Shown in pieces: positions 1-13,900 of a stretch of DNA of 64,000 nt. The notes below the pieces were generated by a model. The model saw nothing but the letters and a program-made list of their open reading frames with translations, had not been told where the DNA came from and made no database searches. The stretch covers positions 4,858,376 to 4,922,375 of the forward strand of contig CAADRB010000004.1 in NCBI GenBank assembly GCA_900708905.1, in the 5' to 3' direction. Position numbers and translations under genes: made by a program. Positions within the stretch are counted from its first letter, which is position 1. Every line of letters starts with the position of its first letter. Origin of the DNA: Hymenolepis diminuta. Lineage: Eukaryota > Platyhelminthes > Cestoda > Cyclophyllidea > Hymenolepididae.

Positions 1-1908
1 CATGTTTGTTTTTTTGGATGCAGGTGCAATGTTGGATGTTTCACGGTAAAAAAACAATATACAATGTTATATATTTACGAACTTTCTGCATAATCTATTA
101 ATCAATCGCTAACTTCATAAACATGAGCACAAAAGTTCATATTTTAACAGATTTTCACCTCAAATGACCCATCGGTAAATGGGAAAATTGGCCACGGGGG
201 TTTTTGTAGCGGGTATGTTTTCAAATGGCAGTTTTTAATTCTGCATGTGGAAATTCGTATAAATCACCAAAATGTATTACTTTTACCTTGGAAAAACATG
301 TGAACACAAATGTAGTAAAATAGGGTGAAAAAAGCGGTGGATTCGGTGCAATAAGTGTAGAGAATAAAGTCTGGGCATCACAAATGGCTTGCTCCAGTTC
401 AGTTTGAGCTATAGTTCTAAAAACCCAAATTCCGGACATCAAGATTTTATTTTTAGGTTCCTGGATAATTGACCAGTTGAGTGGCTGGTCTTGTCACCGC
501 GAAAAATTGGTATCTTTTAATAACCATGACTGTAACTGGTTACAAGAGTGTTTTTTTAACTCAGTTTATTATTACAAAAGCTGATTTCTTAAATCGCATT
601 TAAAATTGTTTTTCAGAAGATGAAAAATATGCTTTTTTTATCTTGCTCAATTGCCCACTCTATCGAGCACCAAATACTCAAGCCCTAGGAAGAGGAAGAA
701 AGAAGACTCGTAGCCCATTTAACGGCTCACTGTTGAGAAGATAAATGTACTTATATAGAATCGGATGTAGGATAAATGATTGGCTGACTGGCTGACCAAT
801 ATTGGCAGCGATGGATTCTTCACTAGTGGTCTTACGTATTTAAGTCTGACCGTAGAAGTCCAAAAATTGGTTTTTTATTACATGAGGCATGAACTTACTA
901 GTGCACCTGATGCACTATTAGCGCACTTGATCGAGCGCACCAAAAATATTCGATTTGGCCTCCTAACTCGTTGACTGCATGAAATATCTATCAGAAGGTT
1001 GTTTTTTTTGCGTCAGTATAGTCTGCCACACATGAAGCAATATTTATTTCCAATTTTTAATAGATTACAAAATTTATTCAAGTATATTTCGTAATCGAAA
1101 ATATTAAGTACCTGTTGTACAAATAGTGCCTAACTTGTAATTAGAAACTATAAATCATCCGAACAATAACTTGTTAAGACATTCCTGTGACATATTCAAA
1201 TGGTCATTTCAGTTATTTTATGTCTACCAATGATATTGGGAAAAATATCACTTGGTTGGTCATGTGAACACTTCCAGCATTTCACTTAAATATCTCATAC
1301 TCTATCCGTCATGTATCCTACTTATTATACATCAGTATCCCTTAACTAAGTAGCAAAATTATTAATGTTCAGTCCCAAAAATTCCACAATCATTGATCTG
1401 TTCACTATTTAAAATCATCTAAAAGATTGATCTCAAACGATTCCATTGACTGGGTGAAATCATGGTTAATTTTTTTTTGTAATTATGTTTAAAATTTGCA
1501 CCTTAAACGAGTTTATATTTTTCTTATATTGAAGTAGATTTTTGGATAGATTTTAATTACGTTAATATTTATAGATCGTTCGTCCAAGTTTACAACCATA
1601 AAACAATCTTATGGATCTGGTAAATTCTGCTGAAAAAGTGAGTCGATCTCATTTACTATTTCACCATTCTATTTTCTTATTACTCCCAATGCTTTAAGAT
1701 GTATCAGTTGTCTGACTAGTGTGTTGTTGTCATGATTCTAATTGTCATGACAACGGAAGAACGCAATGCATGTTAAGTAGCCAGCCAACCACCCGTAATT
1801 CGTAGAACAAATACACTTAGAGCTTATTGGCTCTTTTGCATAGTATCATATAAGACAGTGCAATAAGACATTCCCGTATTAGATTTGCTTGAGATACTGA
1901 CGACTACA
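1..1908. other. Intergenic DNA upstream of the ABCG2-like gene
   Basis: This stretch is AT-rich and broken by stops on both strands, with no convincing exon. It should hold the promoter and 5' leader of the transporter gene that begins at 1909, but no core promoter motif stands out. An in-frame stop (TAA at 1864) lies 45 bases before the chosen start. Confidence 0.5.
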
Positions 1909-4900
1909 ATGCCACATTCAATCTCGACTTCTGATCGTCATTTTCGTCGAAGTGGTACACTCAATTCAAATCACAAGCAGACCCTAGCTACAATTACTGG
2001 AGGTTACGTAATCCCTGACTTATCGGGAACAGAAACTTACACCCCTTCATATTCAAGCAATGGCACAGAGAATTACTGCTCATACTCATCTGTGAGCCCC
2101 CATTGTCTCATTGTTAATTCTCTGCTTGGTTTTTTTCCATTCATTCACTAATTTATCAAGGTTAGCAGGAGTAATCGTCATGACCTCTTGCCAACTGTGG
2201 TTTCTCGGATGAGTCTACTCAAAGCGAGTCATGGTCTCTTAGTCGATGAAAAGACAGCTCTAAGGCATCTTTCCGAAGCGGAAGAAGAGGAAGAAGGTGC
2301 AGAAGAAGAATCAGATAAAGAGCAAGACAGAACCAATGTTTTCAATCCTTCCTCTGTTGAGGAAGTTCACAACCACGGTGTTCATCATTTATCTGCTCAC
2401 TCTATATCAGTCATCAATAACTTGATGGAGAAAGTAGGTGTAATTCTCTAAACTCCATCACACTTAAAAAGGAATAACAACTCATCTCATCTTACTCATC
2501 ATTTATTATCATTATCTTAGAGTGATTTATTACGCCGACCGATATCTCTAATGCTTCCGCATGCACGGAAGGTAATAAACTGGGCCACTAGGCCTTATCT
2601 GGCCTCATCTGTGCCTTATATTAATTTCTCGAAGTATTTTGTGAGTTCGTATGTTCCCTGGGAGAAGGGGGGTGTTTTGCTCACTAACCATCATGGCCTC
2701 TTTCTTTTAACGCCGCGCTTCTAACCAAATGAAGAAATTTTCTGCACTCTTCTAATCTTGTTCCCTTTCCCCTGTTCTAGGAGGAGGAAATGTTCGACGA
2801 ATCTGGTTCGAGAAATTTAAGTTCAAATCTTCGGCTGAGTCGGAAGCCAGCATACGCGTCTGCTCGTTCACCGAATCGAGTCGTTAATGGATTCGTGGAA
2901 GAGCTTCCAATAAATATGAAGCCAGAGGGAAAATTCGGTCTTGGTGTGCCTATTCCTGAGGATGGTGGCGAAATAATTGGAAAAGACGGTGAGTTATTTC
3001 ATAAATTGTGCAAAGAGTATGTTGCAACACACAATCAGGGATTCCTGCTACCAACTGAGATGCTTAATCATAAAGTTTCTAACTGTAGAAGTACTCAACT
3101 TTCCCATGCCTATAACTTGCCAACCCCAATCTACCTGAAGTTAGAAGACGTGAGAAGTATTGAATACGTCTTACTGGGTTAATCAGAAAGGAGTTACATT
3201 TGGGGTCTGTCAGTTGAACAGATAGCTCATGAAAAAAAGTTTTCAAGGCCATATTTTGTGTTCTAAATTAAGGCGGGATACAAAGGTCTTATTAAATCGG
3301 AAAACCGCCACAAATACTGTGTGACACTTCAGGTATCTTTAAGTTGGAAGCAGTCATTTTTACAATATTTACGATTTTATTAAAATTAGAAGTTGTTAAT
3401 AGTAATTACGAATAAAAGATTAGAATTTGAGTGTTTCTACGCCTGTTGACTTAGTTGCTTATAATGCGAAAAAGCTGTTTATTGATCTGTTAAATACATC
3501 CGATTTAATAAGTCCTTCCGAATAAGAAGCTTATATTAAGGGCGGAGTTGTGATAGTTAATCTAATCACTGGATATATAAGGTGGATTATTATTTAATAA
3601 TATTATTTAAGTTTAATTTTCTGTAGGTCTTCAGTGTATAAATATTTTCCTTCCTTTCCTGCATTTGCTTATGTATTGTGTACATCATTGGATCGTGGAA
3701 ATTTATGGTTTATGTTCTTTTTGCGGAGTTTATTTTTCCCTCTATCACGTGTTAGCCTTCTATATTACTTTAGATTAATCGAAATAGAACCATAATTTTG
3801 AATAAATAATTAATCAATTTCTTGAAGGAAAGAAAAACGATCGAAGCATTCCACAGAAGCTTACATCAAAACAAAATAAAGCTGATGTTTATTATAGATC
3901 TTGTATTAATTATGGTAATATTCTGTGACTGTAATTGCTTTGCACTATTTTTGCAATGTGAGAGGATTCTTTACAAGGTTGTAAACTTGTTAGTGCAAAC
4001 CAGATATATTTTTACAAAGTTCTTGATTTGGAAAAGGTCAGGGTTGAGGCATTACCAAATTAGAAAAACAGATATTTAATCATAATCCTGGATTATGTTA
4101 ATATAAAGTGAGTTAACTGCTTCCGGATTTCAGTTCTAAGAAGACCGTATGCATATTACTCGGGTACTGAAGATGATGCGAAGATCTAGGATAGGTCGCA
4201 TATTTATTTACTGTCAGTGAAGCATAATTTTACTAACAGCAAATCCTGGTTTACATCGACTTACAAGTACGTAGCTCTTTAGATGGGAGTGGCGTCACTA
4301 TCCCAATAACTTAACTTGTCTGTCACCGGATGTATGCTTTTGTCTGCATTTTGACTAATTTGAAAGGGCTTATAAAATGGTTTGTGACTAAGGAAACACG
4401 ACCAAATCCAAACCTCAAAATCGATGTTCAGTGCAATTTTCACCTCCGAAAGAATTGCACTCCCTTTCTGATTCGTAGCTTTGAAAGGTCATTTTTGATT
4501 AGCTAAATAAGGTAGTACTGCGTTTTAACACTTCAGTTTGACCTCATCTTAAGTCAATTCTAAACGGGCTCCTTAATCTGCATGCCAACAAGTCGCCCAA
4601 ACTCCGGAAGGGTTGAGAGACTTTATTTAAGTAAACTGTCGCTTACACTTGTTTAGACGTATATTCTCTTAAAATCATAAGCTTGTTCAATGATACACTG
4701 GTTAAAACGTATTTGTATTGAGAACTATTATGATTATTTTCTTCCAATGTGGATGTTTGTAGAGCTTGCGATTCTTCCGTGTTTACAATACGGAACTCAG
4801 AGAATGTTTAAAAAATCCAATTTCTGCTTATTCATTATTGAATAGTCTGTTAAAACTATGATGAAAATTCCAAACGCAGACCTCTCATATCTGCCAAGTA

Positions 4901-7900
4901 GACGTATTCAAACTTCTAGTTGTGGTATATAATGCCACCGGCAGTTAAGTGGCTCGGGAATCAATCTTCAGCCATCCTTATGTGAAGAATGAAATGAAAT
5001 CATTATGGCCAATAGGAATGAGAACGAGCCAGTTGAGTACATACTGGTGGCGCATATGGGAATGGATGAGAGGAATAGAGATGGTCACGTGATGGGTGGA
5101 GTCACTCGGTGGGATTGAATTCATCATATCATCCCGTGAAGAAAAATTGAACATGACAAGAATGGAATTGAATGTATGGTACACAAAGAAGCTGATAAGG
5201 CTTTAACTCACTGCAAATTGTTCCAATATGAAACATTTTTTAAGGGATTAAAAAACGGTCAAATATGTCGTCCATTAACTCTAATTGATATCCCAATCTG
5301 GACTGGTAATATCAGCGTTAGTTAACTGGGAAACTAATAGAAAATTCAGCTTTGATCTCACAGTATTCAAGGCTTGCGATTAATATTAACTTTGATCTTC
5401 ATTGTAGACGATTTCCGAACGTGTTCCACACGCTCAGATGCCACTATCTCTAACCATATTATTCCTTCACAAATACGGGCTCCTATTCCTTGTCTAGAGG
5501 CACAGTTTCTCCCGACGGCAGCACCGTTACAAGATGCAATCACCGTCAACCCTCGGGAAGAACGCCAGGGACGGTGGGACAATTTTAGAGATGTCTCAGA
5601 CAACGTAGTAGTGAACCCTGATCCTCTCTACAACTCTCGAAATCTCGGAGGAAAACGCAGTACTCGAGGAGGTGGTGGTGGAAGTCGTAGAGGAGGTGAT
5701 ATCTCTCTGAGCATGATGAGTACTCGATCGATGATTCAGGGATCGGTAATCACTTTCCGGGATGTGGAATATGTAGTACCTGTGAGGAAGATGCCATGCG
5801 CGAAGGTTCATAAGAAAGTGGTGCTGAATGGAGTGAGTGGAATCATGCGCCCGGGAGTGAATGCTATCATGGGACCTACTGGATGTGGAAAATCATCGTG
5901 AGTTTTAGAGAATAGCTTAATAATTTATTCAATCCTTTGAATTTAATTAGTCCAACGATTGAGGAATAATGAGATTTTTTTACCCATATTATATCAAAAA
6001 GAATGTTTAATTATAGAAAGCTGCTTTATTTCGAAACTGTTAAATAACCCAATAAAGAGTGAATGGGAAAGCATTGAAGTAGAGATAGAAAATGGAGCCA
6101 GCCATTAAAAAAATTCTACTTATTCGAATTTTAGCTTCATTAGGTTGTTAAAGGTTTTACATGATGAGTAAAGTTCGCTGCATCGTTTCCCAATTTTCCC
6201 AGTTTCAAATTTCATAATGTAACCTCTGAGTGGATTAATGGTCATACTGCCCAGAGATTGTTTAAAAGTTGAGAAAATTTAATATTTGGTTATGCCATCC
6301 AAACCAATTTGCCTCTTATAATCAGGAACAGTTAAGTGACATAAATTGAGATCTTAGTTCAAATTGCAATACATCTAATAAACGTTGCGTATCAGAAACC
6401 CGTCAATATTAATAAGTATTCCGTTACAATGTTTATCAATAACGATGGAATAAGATGGGTTATTAATTTCTTTTGCATGAGCCCATCTGCTTTATACGAA
6501 AACCGGATTTCTGTATTTACAAGTGGAATGATGCAGAGATCTAAACATTCAATTCCAAAGAGTATACTGCAGTATCGGTCTTTTTTAATAATTTAATAAG
6601 GGTAGTGCTTGCCAAAAGCACCCTATTCATTTTGGCATATTCCATGAAAAAAAAAATACGGAAGTATCAGGCCATGTGTAAAAATAGACATTTACTTCTA
6701 TTCTCTAAAATGCCGTCGAATTATATCACCCCTCTAACCCACTAATATATTACATGTGAAATACATATGCTTGTGGGTGGTTATACAATGCGTACGTTCA
6801 AACCCGACATTTTAAGTTTGAGCCTCCTCGAGTTTCGATACTGACTAACGAGTGTAGCTGCAGTGCTATACTAATAAGCCTTTGAATAGTGTTAAGAAAC
6901 CTCTAAGTAGAATGCTTCCAAGATCTAAGCCAAGCTCAACACAAGAAACAAGAAGATGGGAAATGTGGTTAGGAGTTCTTTTATTGGAAGCTGTAAACTC
7001 AACAGTACTCTCAATGATTAGTTATTGTACATACTCGGCCAGTCGCGAAAGGAGGATAAGCTTCCTACCAGAACGAATACGAATGTCTTAGATTGTGAGA
7101 TACAAAAAGGCATGATATTAAGAAGGTCAGCATCTTCAAGTAGGAAGAATGGATGGGTATTCAATATCATGGAAGAGAGACACAACAGTATGAATATATT
7201 TGAATAGCTAATCTCGATAATTTGATTTCTTCATTCTTTACCGTTGTATCTGCGTATATTTGTGATTTTTTGGAAATGCAGTATGGATTTCGTTCGCAAA
7301 TACCAGGATAATTAGAGTGACCTATCGTACTTGTCTTCAACTTAGGTTTCTTATAATTTGTGATCTCAAAATACTCATTTCCTCACAAAAAGTGCATGTC
7401 CTTCACATGTACTCACATAAGAGTGATGTTTTGGGTGGAAAAATGGTCTTATGACCATTTTCTACGTACTGTTACCGGGGCTTAGAGAGAGTGAAATGTG
7501 TGCATTCATTCAATTGCACAGAACGACTATATTGGTAAATATGCTGACTTAAACCATCATCTGGTTTCTTTGCCTTAATTACGTCCATGGTCGTATTTGT
7601 ATTTTCTAAAGAGATGTTTAATCTTAAGTCGTACTTTCCCTGATTTTGACAGACCCTACACTGAAAGTTATTCCCCTGCCAGCTTGCACTATTAACTACC
7701 ATCCATAAGTGCATGTGCACTGCCATATTTTAACTCATTTTTATCTAAGACTTTAGCTATATATGATATTATAATAGCGCAAAACATCTGGGATATATAA
7801 TAACAGATTCATAAATAGACTAAATTCTAAGATGTTATTCAATCTGTTAAAAGCCAGCATAAAGCTATGATATGAAATAACGGTAAGTAGTTGTTCATGT

Positions 7901-10900
7901 TATCTGTGCTATCCACTAATGTATACTACGGTAGCCCAGACCGAGGAGTGTAGAAAGTCAATGGCTCGAACATTGCTTCTCTTTATCAAGAATTATCGAT
8001 ATCTCATCTGAACGTAAAATTTCTAGTTAATAAGCACCCTCGTTCATCTAGAAAGTTGTGAATTCAACTTATAGGTTGCCTTTTGTATTACCATTTAAAT
8101 TATATATTTTAGATTACTAGACGTTCTTGCTGGTCGAAAAGATCCACGATATCTCACCGGCGAAGTCCTTATCGATGGTCATCCGCAACCGAAACACTTC
8201 AAATGCATCTCTGGCTACGTTGTACAGGTTCGTCAGTTGCTTCCTTTTTAATTCTATCGACGTAATACTAGCCCATAACGTAGGACTCAACAAATATTTT
8301 TACCAAGTCCGAGGAAGTCAATTGAGGGATTGATAAATACAAATTATTAAATAAATAATGCAAGATGATATTACTTCTTTTATAATGCCCATGTGAGGTG
8401 CTTGATTTTCTCTTGTTAATAGCCACAACTCATGTTACTCAGGGCGTTAACGTGGTTTCCATGACAATAATCTAGCGTCACACGAAAGCAACTCATTGTT
8501 TATTTGTAATAATTTTTTAGACATTTACTGAACTATACAAATTGCTTGGAACTAGTAACAACGGTACTTATTTGATGGAGAATATACAGATCTCAAAATC
8601 TGGAGCTATAATCTATGAACTTTTCAGAATTTGTAGATATCCGATGCACTATTTCAACAAATACAGACATAAATATTTTGGAACTTAAGCAAACGACTCC
8701 TGAGTTGAAAATTGTAATGTTTAACCATAATCCAGAGATAAACTCTGTCACTTGAATAAACCTTTTCCTAACCACATATCTTTCAACATCGCTCGTTCTT
8801 CAGACGATTTTTAATATATTTCTCATCCTTTATAATAACATTGATATTTTAAAGCTATTAGCAAATTTGAAAATTGGACAGGATATTTTGATAATACCTT
8901 TCAGGATTTTTGCCTTGTTGAAGGAGAGAGATCAACAAAATTTGCAAAACCCGCTCTTAATGAAGATTATCTTTAAAACTCGAACCATCTATGATCTTGA
9001 ATAAGTTAAATTTGGACATGAGAATTATTTCTTATTCTCTCAAATAAAAAAAGTGCAGATGATAGTTATGCGAGGACGAAGCGCCTAAAAATATACGTAT
9101 ATCTCTAATGATTTATAAGTTTCATCTACAGTAGAGTTAATATACGCATAATATCCTTTAAGCTGTTTGAATTGTTGTCGCTATTTACCTCTCTCTTATT
9201 GAAGTCATACCTAAGACCTAATCATCTTATATCCATGCACTTTTCCCTTTACTACTCTCGATGGATTGATGGGTTTTTCGTAGGCTCCTAATATAAGCAT
9301 CCGTGTCTTATTCCTTCTCTCCTTTCCCTCTTGTTTGTAAACTTTGTCACAGTCAGACGGACGATATCCTAACAAGTTTCTCTATCTCAAGCTATAGATT
9401 TATATTTCCCATTTTTATAGTTTAAGAGACCGCTATTTTCCTTTATCTAAACAGGACGATATTCTCATGGGAACGCTGACAGTACGTGAGTCCCTCTATC
9501 TCGCTGCAATGCTGAAGAGAAAGAAGGACTACACACGAGCTGAAACCAAGGAAAAAGTCAATGAGATTCTTGAAGAATTAGGACTTTCAAAAATCGCTGA
9601 CAATAAGGTAAGTTGATGTTCACATTCCTACTGAGCGCATGTGACGTGTGTGAAGCGATTCTCGAATTCTGCATGTTTATGTTTACACTTGAAGGAGAAT
9701 GAGAAAAAAATGCGTGAATAATTGTGAAAATTGAAAAAGGAGTTCAGTAATTTCTTGCTAATTCTTGTACCCTCTTTGAAAATGCACTTCAGGTCGGAAC
9801 GGAGTTGATTCGAGGCATTTCGGGTGGAGAAAGAAAGCGAACTAGTATTGGAATGGAAATCATTGCAGATCCATCCGTTCTCTTTTTGGATGAACCTACA
9901 ACTGGACTTGATGCATTTACTGCTGGTAGCGTCATTCAAACCTTGAAGACGTGAGTTTCGTCGTAAATTATTTAAAGATCTCTTAACATGATACTTAAAA
10001 TAATCATTTATTGACATGCATATGAATGATATATAAATGATGACAGGAAATCCATGTCAACAGTGAACACAGGGCAGATGTCAGTCCCGTGATTAATAAG
10101 TTGAACAAGAGACAGAGCAAAGCTAAAAATCGGGGAACTTGTTGGGGCTGTTGCCCTTGCAGGGTCACCAAATTGTAGGAACAAATGAGCCAGAACCGGA
10201 TTTTAGGAGCCAAGACTATAGCTGGCAGCTAACAGCATCAAACAGCAGTTCCAAAAAGTAGAACACTGAAGGTTGTATAGGCCAAAGCGTATCGAATAAA
10301 CAACGCTGAGAATTCGAGAGAGAGAGAGAGAGGAGATGAGAAGGGAACGAACAGGGAGATAAAAGAGAACCTTGTCTGCGTGTGTGTATGCGAGTGGAAA
10401 AACAAAGTTTGTGAGTCACTTAGACATGAGCGCGCGTAAGGCATGGGTGTAGTGTACTTTTAAATGGAACGGGACAGTTACAGATAAAAGGGAATCGGTA
10501 ATCTCGTCTACATAAGGCGAAAAATCAACCTACTTTCGTAAAGACTGCGACTGAAGAGTAATTTTCGTAAACGCATGGAATCATTTTTCAAACGGCATAT
10601 GAGCCGAGGGATGAATCACACGCAGAACGAAGTGAAGAGGCAGAAAATTGGGTTTAATCGTAAGCGAGGTAAGGTAAAATAAATACAGGTCAGAAATCAA
10701 GTCACTGAGATGCTGTTGTCTCAAGCGGCCTCTTATGTCAATCATCCCTATTTTTCTTCCTCATAAAGTACGTAACTCTGCCCGAAAAATTTTTTCTCGA
10801 GGCAAGTTAAATTCAATATTTGTATATCCGAAGTTCTATTTCATTGTTCTTTTTGTAACTTATACATCTACCTAACTTTAAAACTATTAAGATCTATCCA

Positions 10901-13900
10901 TCATCCGGGCTGTAGTATTATTCCACCACTTTTCCAACGGGATAATTTTACCGCACATAAGGCAACTGTGCAAAATTGTCAAATCAAAAAGAAACGCCAT
11001 GATTTATGAAATATCTTTTAAATTACAAGGCTAAATATTTTTTGCATTTGTTCATCTTTAATATAGGAATACTTTGAATGATCTCCTTCTTAAGTGAAAT
11101 CTATCTTCGATTTGAAAAAGGCGAGAAAGTATTTGCTTTGTTGCGGGGTTGGACTAGGTCGACAATTGTAGTAGGATCACCAGATGCAGGACCAAATATA
11201 GTAAGAGAAATAAAAAGGACTTAGCAAGGATAGTACTATATTAAGAAATGGTAAAGAGGAAATAGAGATATAGGGATGGCTTCAAATACCAAAGATAGGA
11301 TGAGCTGCAACTTGAAAGGAGCTGGCTGGAGGACCTGACCGTAGGAATTTACCGGTTGTATGTAGAGTGTCAATGGAGACGGTTGGGGTAGTTAAAAGGT
11401 AATGTGGAGTGGGAGTCCGATAAGACAAATATCATTGCAGTGTTTACATTTTGTCTCGGGTCGTCTCTAGGTCACCAAGACGTCTTATCGATGTGTTGGC
11501 GCACATTGCTCCTGACAGCTTGATAGTTATTTGGGATTAAGACTGTTATAAATCCGGCGGTGTTTTTGACCTCTAGGCTACATGAAGACAACTTGTATTC
11601 CCAAATAATGGTTTTGTTTGACCAATAGTGCCTTTGACCAATAAAACGCCATGGGATTAGTTGTATTCTGTCTTAATCTTCTCTTTCTAGCCTGAGTCAA
11701 TTGTGGTCTGGTGATATCTAGTGCGTAATTATGTCATGGTAACAAATCTGACTAATTAAAATTCCTAAAATATTCTGTATTAGCGCGTGATCTTAATCCA
11801 TCAATTAAGGCCACGAGTTGTTTATGATTTGCATCCTCAGGATCTTTTATATTTATGAAATTGATGATGGAATAAACAAACGTTTATTTATCGTAGTCCG
11901 TGATATCAAAGGATAATATAACTGACAAATCTAAAATGTGTTTTCCTTATTTGGAATAAATATAATGGACAAAATTTTTAAGGCGAACACAAAATATAAA
12001 TGGAGCAAATCAAAAGTCAATTAAATAAAATAAATACTTTATTCTTCGACTTTCATTCTCTCTGGCCTAAATGTCGATTTTGCTTTTATTAAGCAAATTG
12101 CTTTTATCAGTAGGTATAGAACTGAAGGGGTGTTTAATAAATTTCCACTGCAATTAAATAATCGTTCTATAGTACCCAAATGCTAATCGATTGCCAAGAA
12201 TGATTTAGGATTCACCCTAAAGCTGCTTAACTACGTTATTCTGACCGTGTTTGGGAGGCTATAATCTGATTGGGTGGGAAATATCTAAAATCTTGTCTGG
12301 TACAGAGGTCATCGTTAAGATGATGAAGAATAGCTACGTCAAAGTGCTTATCTAGAGTCTCCCACTCTGTATTCAGACTATCTCGACGTGGTCGAACAAT
12401 AATTCTCTCCATCCATCAACCGAAGTACTCAATCTACAAGTTATTCGATTCCCTTACGCTAATGTCTAATGGCCGGATTATCTACCATGGTACGGCTCGT
12501 AAGGAACCGGTGAATTACTTCTCTAAACTAGGTAAGTTGTTAAGATAAATCTCCATTAGGTTAATAGTTTGTCCTTACTTGGTATCTAATTCCGCTTTCT
12601 TTCATAGGGTACGTTATTGAAGACCACAACAATCCACCCGACTTTTTCCTGGATATTCTCCACGGCGAAGTTAGACCTATCAGCAATTCAAGAGGCAGTA
12701 CGATTTCCCGTTACTCAAAAGCCTATTCCATTACATGCTATAAATAGTGCATTGTAAAGATAAGTAAAAATCACAGAGGAGAGCTAATAATTTGCCTATT
12801 TAACAAACTGTATAGGTATTAATACCGACACACTTTCAATTAAGAGCAACGGTAGGCGGTTTTAGGTTTTGACCGTTCTATTTCACCTTAGAAGCAGTCA
12901 TAGTTTTTATTGTAGACTGATCCTAATTTCATATTTAAACTAATTTACCGTTTTTTTCATTTTCTAACACAGATAACGAATTAGAAGTTATACCAGGTAG
13001 TTCATTTAAGCTTCGTCATTTTTAACTCACTTAATGTTTTGATTAATCGAGTAACCCCTTACTTAGTTTGAATTCTTTCAAACTTGCTCTGAAAACAACT
13101 TTTTGCCACAAGATAACATTTCCTTAGTGTTTGAATTTCTCATTTGTTATTTGGTCGTAATAAGTAATTAAAAAGACAGAAAACAGTACATTTTATTTTA
13201 ATGACTGGGAAAAATTACATTTGTGCTTAATTCGAACTCATCTGATGCAGTAGCTTTTTAGAGTTGACATCTATGACTTGATTCGATCTTAGGACATAGT
13301 GGATTAAAAATGAACTCAAATCACCACTTCAAGTTCGACCGATTAAGTGAAGTAAAAGCGGATGGGTAGTAAGATGGAGAGACAATGTGTAGATAATGTA
13401 GGAGCCCCACACAGACTAATATACACCAGATAGGTCTGCTTATCACTGCACCGCACTCTACTCTCGGAAGTCACGTATGTTTGTGATTGAAGAGACTACT
13501 CGCAATAGTTAAGATTCTACCGATTGCGAATGCCATTACTAGGGCTGTTTATATTTTTGAGTGGGGATGAAATGTAGTTCATTGAAAAATACACGGACCA
13601 TAGGGGAAGAAGGCCAAGAGTTATATGGTTAGAAGTGTTTATTAGGGACTCGATATGTAGAGAGCTTATTGAGTCTGTATAAGAAACAAAGGGGATGTCA
13701 GGAATTTCAGGATATTTAGGGTTATTTTAATTGGGCATTACTCATGTGCTTGTTTTGCAACTAGATTATTACTGATGCACTCTACTTCATTTCACTTTTC
13801 GCACATTCCTCAGTCTGTTTTAACAAATAAAAGCTGGTGCTTTACCGCGATTTTTGCTCACAAGGCTGCCTACCAGTTCACATAGATTTTCATTAGTGGT

